Shown: positions 59,241-64,000 of the stretch, piece by piece
Layout of the letters: each line of letters begins with the position of its first letter
Position numbering within the stretch: the first letter of the stretch is position 1
Source of the DNA: CALOFP01 sp942492635
GTDB taxonomy: Bacteria; UBP6; UBA1177; CALOFP01
DNA: 64,000 nt
Direction: 5' to 3'
Assembly: GCA_942492635.1 (NCBI GenBank)
Contig: CALOFP010000002.1
Coordinates: forward strand, 1,054,001 to 1,118,000
Program-made: the position numbers and the translations under genes
The notes under the pieces: generated by a model
Database searches by the model: none
The model's input: the letters and a program-made list of their open reading frames with translations, nothing else
What the model was told of the DNA's origin: nothing

Positions 59241-61295
59241 TTATATGTTCAGGTAGCTGATATCCCCAATTTTATTTTTAACAAGTTCGACAACTCTTTT
59301 TATGAGAAGAAGACGATTATTCATTATCTTCTCATCCTTGTCCATTACCAGGACGTTGTCGAAGAATGTATCGAGAACCGGTTTAATTTTAACGATTTCT
59401 CTTGCAGCCTCAAGGTTGTCGTTAACTTTAATAAGGCTGTTTTCGACAGTTGATACGCAGTCGAAAAGTTTGTTTTCATCCTCCTCTTTAAAAAGTGCTA
59501 TGTCAACATCTCCTTCGATATTACCGCTCTTTTTGAGAATGTTGGATGAACGTTTGAGAAGCTGCGCCATATCAAGGATATCCTTTTCATCCTTGAGTAT
59601 GTTGATTGCCTCTGCTCTTCTCTTGACATCGAATGGATGAAGATACTCAGCCTCCACAGCCGCCTGGATGACGGGTGTGTCAAACTGGAGAACTGCGTTG
59701 TAGCGCTGCTTCATGAATTCGAGAATTTCCTTGAGATCCGCCTTGAGTCCGGAGTTGTGGCTGCTCACGAGTTCGCATGCGAAGCCGAGCACCTCTTCAA
59801 GGTTGAAGGATGTTTCATCCGCATTTGCAAGGGCTATGAGAGTGATGGCGTTTCTTCTGATGGCGAACTTGTCTTTCGAACCTGTAGGTTTCATACCGGC
59901 CATGAATCCGCCCGCGATTGTATCCACCCTGTCCGCCATCGCAACAACCCTTCCCAGAACCGAAGTGGGGAGCTCATCGCCCATCGCTTTGGGATAGTAG
60001 TGTTCTTCCATCACAGCCGCGATCTCTTCGTCAAGTCCGGCGTTATTCGCATAGTATCTTCCCATAATTCCCTGAAGATCGGGAAATTCGAAAACAACTC
60101 CTGTGAGAAGATCGTTCTTTATGAGCATCGAGGTGCTCTTTACCCTTTCAACTTCCTTTTCATCGAGGTTGAAGTAGCGGGTCGCTATGAATTCTGCAAT
60201 TCTCGAGATCCTGCTCACCTTATCGAAGTAGGATCCGAGGTCCTTCTGGAAAAGGACGCCCCTCAGGGTTTCCGTGAAATCCTGAAACTTCTTTGAAAGA
60301 TCGTCGTCATAGTAGAATGCCGCGTCGGCAAGACGGGCTGCTACAACCTTTTCGTTACCCTTGACAACAACTTCATCCTTTTCAGGAATGTTGTTGAGGA
60401 TGGATACGAACTTGGGAAGAAGCCTGTTCTCGTTCTTTTCGTAGATGGTGAAGTATCTCTGATCGCTCTTGAGTACCTTTGTGATCAGTTCCGGCGGAAG
60501 CTTCATGAACTCATCCGGAATGGTTCCGACGATCGCATGGGGATACTCGACGATGTTTGCAACCTCCTTAAGAAGGTATGGATCGATTTCCTCCCTGCCG
60601 TCGAGGTTCTGAATTGTCTTTTCGACCTCATCTTCGATAATCTTCACTCTTTCGTCGAAATCGACGATCACGCGGCACTCGGTCATCTTTTCAACATAGT
60701 TTTGGGTGGTTACAGAAACAGCTTCCGGTGAGAGGAATCTGTGGCCGAAACTTGTCGATGAGAAGGAAATTCCGTGGAAATTGTGAGATACCGCCTCACC
60801 GCCTACGAGCATGGTGATCCATCTGAGCGGTCTTGCGAAGTGAAGATCGCAATCTCCCCAGCGCATCGACTTCTTGAACGGAATCGTGGTGAGCGTGCTG
60901 GAGAGGGTTTCAAGAAGAATATCCTTGATTTCACGTCCCTTCTCCTCTTTCCATCCGGTGAGTACATCTCCCTTTATCCCGGACTCGATCTCGTAAGTCG
61001 AAAGAGAGTTCTTCTTCATGAACGCCTCTCCCGCCTTTGTGAGTGATCCGTCGGGGCCTATAGCTATGCGGGCAGGCGGTCCCTGAACCTTCTCCTTAAG
61101 ATCCGGTTGAACTTCGGGAATTCCGTCTGCAAGAAATGCTATGCGGCTGTTTGTAAAGTAGAGCGTTGATTTTCCCGCAGGAATCCGCTCCTCCCTCATA
61201 GTATCCAGAAATCTCTTCTCGATATATTCTGCGGCAGGTCTGATAAACGAGGGCGGAAACTCCTCGAACCCAATCTCAAGCAAAAGATCAGCCAT
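59241..61295 (-). CDS. glyS: Glycyl-tRNA synthetase, beta subunit
   Basis: 684 residues, GGAGG before the ATG. Partner of glyQ in the alpha2beta2 bacterial enzyme. Start L-L-L-E-I-G-F-E-E-F-P-P-S, a Q-G-P-P-A region, E-Y-P-H-A-I-V-G, an HD-like domain (around 410-480, A-M-A-D-R-V-D-T-I-A-G-G-F) and a C-terminal anticodon-binding DALR region are as in the family. Unlike many bacteria the alpha gene is not directly adjacent: 299 bases of AT-rich DNA with a promoter lie between glyQ and glyS. Confidence 0.96.
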   Translation of the reverse strand: MADLLLEIGFEEFPPSFIRPAAEYIEKRFLDTMREERIPAGKSTLYFTNSRIAFLADGIPEVQPDLKEKVQGPPARIAIGPDGSLTKAGEAFMKKNSLSTYEIESGIKGDVLTGWKEEKGREIKDILLETLSSTLTTIPFKKSMRWGDCDLHFARPLRWITMLVGGEAVSHNFHGISFSSTSFGHRFLSPEAVSVTTQNYVEKMTECRVIVDFDERVKIIEDEVEKTIQNLDGREEIDPYLLKEVANIVEYPHAIVGTIPDEFMKLPPELITKVLKSDQRYFTIYEKNENRLLPKFVSILNNIPEKDEVVVKGNEKVVAARLADAAFYYDDDLSKKFQDFTETLRGVLFQKDLGSYFDKVSRISRIAEFIATRYFNLDEKEVERVKSTSMLIKNDLLTGVVFEFPDLQGIMGRYYANNAGLDEEIAAVMEEHYYPKAMGDELPTSVLGRVVAMADRVDTIAGGFMAGMKPTGSKDKFAIRRNAITLIALANADETSFNLEEVLGFACELVSSHNSGLKADLKEILEFMKQRYNAVLQFDTPVIQAAVEAEYLHPFDVKRRAEAINILKDEKDILDMAQLLKRSSNILKKSGNIEGDVDIALFKEEDENKLFDCVSTVENSLIKVNDNLEAAREIVKIKPVLDTFFDNVLVMDKDEKIMNNRLLLIKRVVELVKNKIGDISYLNI

Positions 61296-61594
61296 TAAAA
61301 CCTCCGATAAATGCTGTAATCAAGGTTGTTACAGGGCTATCCAAAACCGTGCAATTCATGACGCCTCAAAAAAGGCCTTTTATTATACAATAAATTGATT
61401 GTGTTGCAATTTTATTCGGTAGAAATTAAAAGTGTGTGATTTTTGTAAGTTCTTTGTTTGTTCTTTTGAAATTTTACTCATTATGATTCGAAAGTATAAA
61501 AGCAAAGAATTTTTTATACCTGAATAGTGTTTTGTTTTAGAATTTATGAAATCAATAATTGAAGACAAATCTTCGAAAGATAGAATGAGTGTCT
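61296..61594. other. AT-rich gap between glyQ and glyS
   Basis: Contains the glyS promoter and a short hairpin just past glyQ (GAAGA-TTTG-TCTTC on the minus strand) that could end its transcript. A 61-codon frame in it has no ribosome site and is not considered a gene. Confidence 0.55.
61382..61409 (-). promoter_or_regulatory. Own promoter of glyS
   Basis: Minus strand TTGCAA (61404-61409), 16-base spacer, perfect TATAAT (61382-61387), leaving an untranslated leader of about 80 bases. Confidence 0.65.
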
Positions 61595-62452
61595 CTACTT
61601 CTCTTTAAAATCCTTCATATATGTCTGGGCGATGTTGCAGGCAAGAGTACGTATTCTTGCTATGTAGCGCTGTCTTTCCGTTACGGAGATAGCCTTTCTT
61701 GCGTCGAGAATATTGAATGCGTGAGATGCCTTGATGCAGAATTCGTAGGCAGGTCTGGCGAGTTGCTTTTCAGTCAGATCCCGGCAGATTGCCTCATATC
61801 GGTCGAAGAACTTGAAGAAATCTTCCACCGGAGCTTCGTTGAAGTTGAAGTGTGAATTCTGAACCTCGTCCATGTGGTGAATATCGCCATATGTTACAGT
61901 GTCGTTCCACTTGAGGTCGTAGACGTTGTCCACGTCCTGGATATGCATAGCGATTCTCTCAAGTCCGTATGTGAGTTCAACAGGTACGGGCTTGAGATCG
62001 AGTCCGCCTATCTGCTGGAAGTATGTGAACTGGCTTATCTCCATTCCGTCGAGCCAAACTTCCCATCCCAGTCCCCAGGCTCCGAGAGTGGGGCTTTCCC
62101 AGTCGTCTTCGACGAAACGGATGTCGTGGGCCGCCGGATCAATTCCTATTGACTTGAGACTGTCGAGGTAGAGTTCCTGACTGTTTTCAGGGCTCGGTTT
62201 GACAAGGACCTGCATCTGGTAGAAACGCTGCATGCGGTTGGGGCTTTCGCCGTACCTTCCGTCTGTGGGCCTCCTGGAAGGCTGAACATAGACGGAGCTG
62301 ATGTTTCTTGGATCGAGGGCGTAGAAAAATGTTGCAGGATGAAATGTTCCCGCTCCCATCTCGATATCGTAAGGTTGTGCCATAACACACCCTTTATCAG
62401 CCCAGTATTTCTGAAGTTTAAAAATCATATCTTGGAATGTAAGTCCTTTCAT
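61595..62452 (-). CDS. glyQ: Glycyl-tRNA synthetase, alpha subunit
   Basis: 285 residues from the ATG at 62452 (GAGGGTG upstream); the longer frame to 62500 crosses the promoter and is rejected. Class II catalytic subunit: T-F-Q-D-M-I-F-K-L-Q near the start, C-V-M-A-Q-P-Y-D-I-E-M-G-A-G-T (motif region), R-P-T-D-G-R-Y-G-E-S-P-N-R and G-W-E-V-W-L-D-G-M-E-I, and a terminal A-H-A-F-N-I-L-D-A-R segment. The size is usual (290-300). Confidence 0.97.
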   Translation of the reverse strand: MKGLTFQDMIFKLQKYWADKGCVMAQPYDIEMGAGTFHPATFFYALDPRNISSVYVQPSRRPTDGRYGESPNRMQRFYQMQVLVKPSPENSQELYLDSLKSIGIDPAAHDIRFVEDDWESPTLGAWGLGWEVWLDGMEISQFTYFQQIGGLDLKPVPVELTYGLERIAMHIQDVDNVYDLKWNDTVTYGDIHHMDEVQNSHFNFNEAPVEDFFKFFDRYEAICRDLTEKQLARPAYEFCIKASHAFNILDARKAISVTERQRYIARIRTLACNIAQTYMKDFKEK

Positions 62453-62481
62453 GGTCACCCTCAAAAAAAAATTGGCCTGAC

Positions 62482-62509
62482 ATATTATCACATTTTGCAT
62501 TCAAGTCAA
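62482..62509 (-). promoter_or_regulatory. Promoter of glyQ
   Basis: Minus strand TTGACT (62504-62509), 16-base spacer, TAATAT (62482-62487), 30 bases before the ATG. Confidence 0.6.
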
Positions 62510-62704
62510 AAATATGGGCTTTTAAAATTCCCGGTGAAATTGATCTTTGCGTTCTCATCCATTCAAAAAGTTAAACTTTTTATGATAAGCTTTCTGAATA
62601 AACATTCTCTTTTGTGGTGTTGTCTGATGTGGAATTCGTCTGTGCGCCATATGGGAGGACAATATACGAATGATATTTATTGTATGAAATCATTGGTGAA
62701 AAAA

Positions 62705-62732
62705 TTGAAAAATCAATAGGTTTTGTTATTAT
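62705..62732 (+). promoter_or_regulatory. Promoter of the Reg_prop sensor gene
   Basis: TTGAAA (62705-62710), 16-base spacer, TATTAT (62727-62732), about 40 bases before the start. The gap from 62453 to 62771 otherwise contains only the divergent glyQ promoter. Confidence 0.5.
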
Positions 62733-62771
62733 GTCGCATTGTTGTCCAAAGCTTTGTTTTGAGAGGTTGTG

Positions 62772-64000
62772 TTGAAAATAAAAACGTTTAACTTGGTGTT
62801 GTGTATAATTTTTATTCTGATGGTTACTCATCTTCATGGATTTTCCATAAGGTACCTTAAGAACTATACTACTTCCGAGGGGTTGTCTCAGAGTCAGGTG
62901 ACAGCTATAACAGAAGACCAAAGGGGATTCGTCTGGATCGGAACTATGGCCGGAGGCGTTAACCGTCTGGACGGCGTCGGTATCAGAAATAGGGAATTTA
63001 ATAAACATCTCAAAGATTCCAGAGTCTACGACATGCTCTTTTATGACGACAGGGTTTGGGTGGCGACCGGAACTGGCGTTTACACAATAGATTCCGAAGG
63101 TATAGTTGCTGAGCAGACCGGTGAGATGTTCCGTTCGATCCAGCTTCAGAAGAGTGGAAAGGAGGTTTATGTACTCCGTAATAAGATCGGAGGAAACTGT
63201 GTGGCTGCACTTAAGGAGGGCGGGGTTCGAGAGACTCCCAGTGTTCTTCCAGAAGGGGCTTCTCCGCAGACATTCGGTGTAAGAGAGGACGGAACCACCT
63301 GGATAGGTACTTCAAACATGGGGCTTTTCGTTTTTAAGCAGGGAAAGGGGAAAAAGGTTGATGTCCTCAAGAATACTTCCATAACATCCATTTCACCCTA
63401 CAAGAACGGGGTGGTGGTTGCGACAGAGAGTAACGGTGTCTTTTTCGTAGATGCCGATGGAAAAACCTCTCCCTTGCTTGATATGAAAGGTAGCAAGACG
63501 ACGGTGGTCTATGTGGATCGCGAGGGAGCAGTCTATGTCGGTACGGAAAAGAACGGCTTCTTCATCCGTTACGCTAACGGTCAACAGGAACACTACAGTA
63601 CCGATACGGGAATTCCTTCAGCCTCGGTTCAATCCTTATTCCAGGACAGCATGGGCAACATATGGGTGGGATTCAGCGGAAAAGGTGTTGTAGTTCTGCC
63701 TCCGATTGTTTTCGTTAACTTCACCGAAAAGGACAAACTCGGAGTACCTTTCACAGTAATCGAGCCTGAAAAGGGAAAAGTTCTCCTCGGTGGAATCGAC
63801 GGATTTTCTTTGTATGATAAAAAGGCAAATAAGTTCAGTAACCTATTCTCTTCCTGTGATGATTCGTCGAATATCTGTTCGCTGAAGGGAGTTTATACTA
63901 CGACTCTTTTCGGGGGTCGACTGCTCATCGGGACAAAGGAGGGACTCTTCAGGGCCGAAAGAAAGCTCCCTTACTCGATGAAGAGTGTACCTCTTCCCGA
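62772..64000 (+). CDS. Two-component-regulator-propeller (Reg_prop) sensor, 3' end off window
   Basis: Partial, 409 codons. The likely start is TTG at 62772 with GAGAGG five bases upstream; a GTG one codon earlier is only two bases from that site. A signal peptide (to about 24, L-H-G-F-S) is followed by the standard opening of these sensors: Y-T-T-S-E-G-L-S-Q-S-Q-V-T-A-I-T-E-D and G-F-V-W-I-G-T. Further blades recur as G-T-T-W-I-G-T, G-N-I-W-V-G-F and L-L-I-G-T-K-E-G-L. These are beta-propeller repeats, normally 14, followed by Y_Y_Y and kinase or other output domains, all beyond the edge here. It should sense polysaccharide or other periplasmic signals. Confidence 0.88.
   Translation, partial: MKIKTFNLVLCIIFILMVTHLHGFSIRYLKNYTTSEGLSQSQVTAITEDQRGFVWIGTMAGGVNRLDGVGIRNREFNKHLKDSRVYDMLFYDDRVWVATGTGVYTIDSEGIVAEQTGEMFRSIQLQKSGKEVYVLRNKIGGNCVAALKEGGVRETPSVLPEGASPQTFGVREDGTTWIGTSNMGLFVFKQGKGKKVDVLKNTSITSISPYKNGVVVATESNGVFFVDADGKTSPLLDMKGSKTTVVYVDREGAVYVGTEKNGFFIRYANGQQEHYSTDTGIPSASVQSLFQDSMGNIWVGFSGKGVVVLPPIVFVNFTEKDKLGVPFTVIEPEKGKVLLGGIDGFSLYDKKANKFSNLFSSCDDSSNICSLKGVYTTTLFGGRLLIGTKEGLFRAERKLPYSMKSVPLP

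Noticed and set aside
58613..59260. Plus-strand open frame of about 215 codons
   Set aside because: Antisense to ppdK; no domain or ribosome site.
59637..60296. Plus-strand open frame of about 219 codons
   Set aside because: Antisense to glyS; no domain.
61383..61568. Small minus-strand open frame between glyQ and glyS
   Set aside because: No ribosome site, spans the glyS promoter, AT-rich random composition.
1..64000. tRNA or rRNA genes in the intergenic gaps
   Set aside because: Reading the gaps on both strands showed no acceptor/T-arm pattern or rRNA-like sequence. A tRNA-finder run would be decisive.

Overview
The window looks like a chromosomal segment of a diderm, Gram-negative bacterium. 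Many products carry signal peptides or lipoboxes, there is an outer-membrane beta-barrel candidate, and Cys-rich C-G-N-G...E-x-C-D (DUF4215-type) lipoproteins with long Asp/Asn/Glu/Ser linkers recur. Together with a sigma-54 enhancer-binding protein, PilZ and HD-GYP proteins, a methyl-accepting chemotaxis protein and hybrid sensor kinases, this suggests an uncultured lineage of the former Deltaproteobacteria or Myxococcota. That placement is inference; no rRNA gene is present to settle it. I see no tRNA, rRNA, CRISPR array, transposase, integrase or prophage.

Layout. 0-10.9 kb is surface and accessory: a giant modular lipoprotein running off the left edge, a beta-helix lipoprotein, an overlapping NUDIX/AraC pair, and two kinds of intergenic repeat. 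11-20.8 kb holds a sigma-54 activator divergent from glnA, a fucose-isomerase-like protein, a UvrD/PcrA helicase coupled to a small conserved-looking protein, and a lipoprotein plus C25 (gingipain)-like peptidase. 21-30.7 kb holds alanine racemase, a solute-binding protein with a REC-kinase-REC protein, a barrel protein with a chemoreceptor, cysS, and a thioredoxin-like protein with a potassium channel. 30.9-36.8 kb is a tight six-gene operon that reads as a reduced type IV secretion apparatus (VirB2-B3-B4-B6-B8-B10 order) with no relaxase, coupling protein, VirB9 or VirB11 nearby. 37-48.5 kb mixes a Cys-rich lipoprotein, SDR oxidoreductase, aminotransferase, HD-GYP protein, esterase lipoprotein, upp, and a PilZ/TPR/S41 peptidase group. 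48.6-62.5 kb is mostly housekeeping: cmk-ispH-dprA-topA, asnA, trmFO, ppdK, glyS, glyQ. The right edge cuts a beta-propeller (Reg_prop) sensor.

Working together. The envelope genes (lipoproteins, beta-helix, C25-like and S41 proteases, barrel protein) suggest an elaborate surface. The c-di-GMP proteins, chemoreceptor, solute-binding sensor and propeller sensor suggest an environmentally responsive lifestyle. GlnA, AsnA, aminotransferase, PPDK, UPRT and Alr are ordinary nitrogen, carbon, nucleotide and cell-wall metabolism.

The main non-genic signal is a mosaic repeat of about 310-350 bp, present in three near-complete intergenic copies (about 6.9, 40.2 and 56.2 kb) and one fragment (9.3 kb). 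Each full copy ends in the same GC-rich hairpin, intact or decayed. A second repeat rich in CACGAA-like units occurs twice around the beta-helix lipoprotein gene and has supplied the C-terminal codons of the AraC gene.
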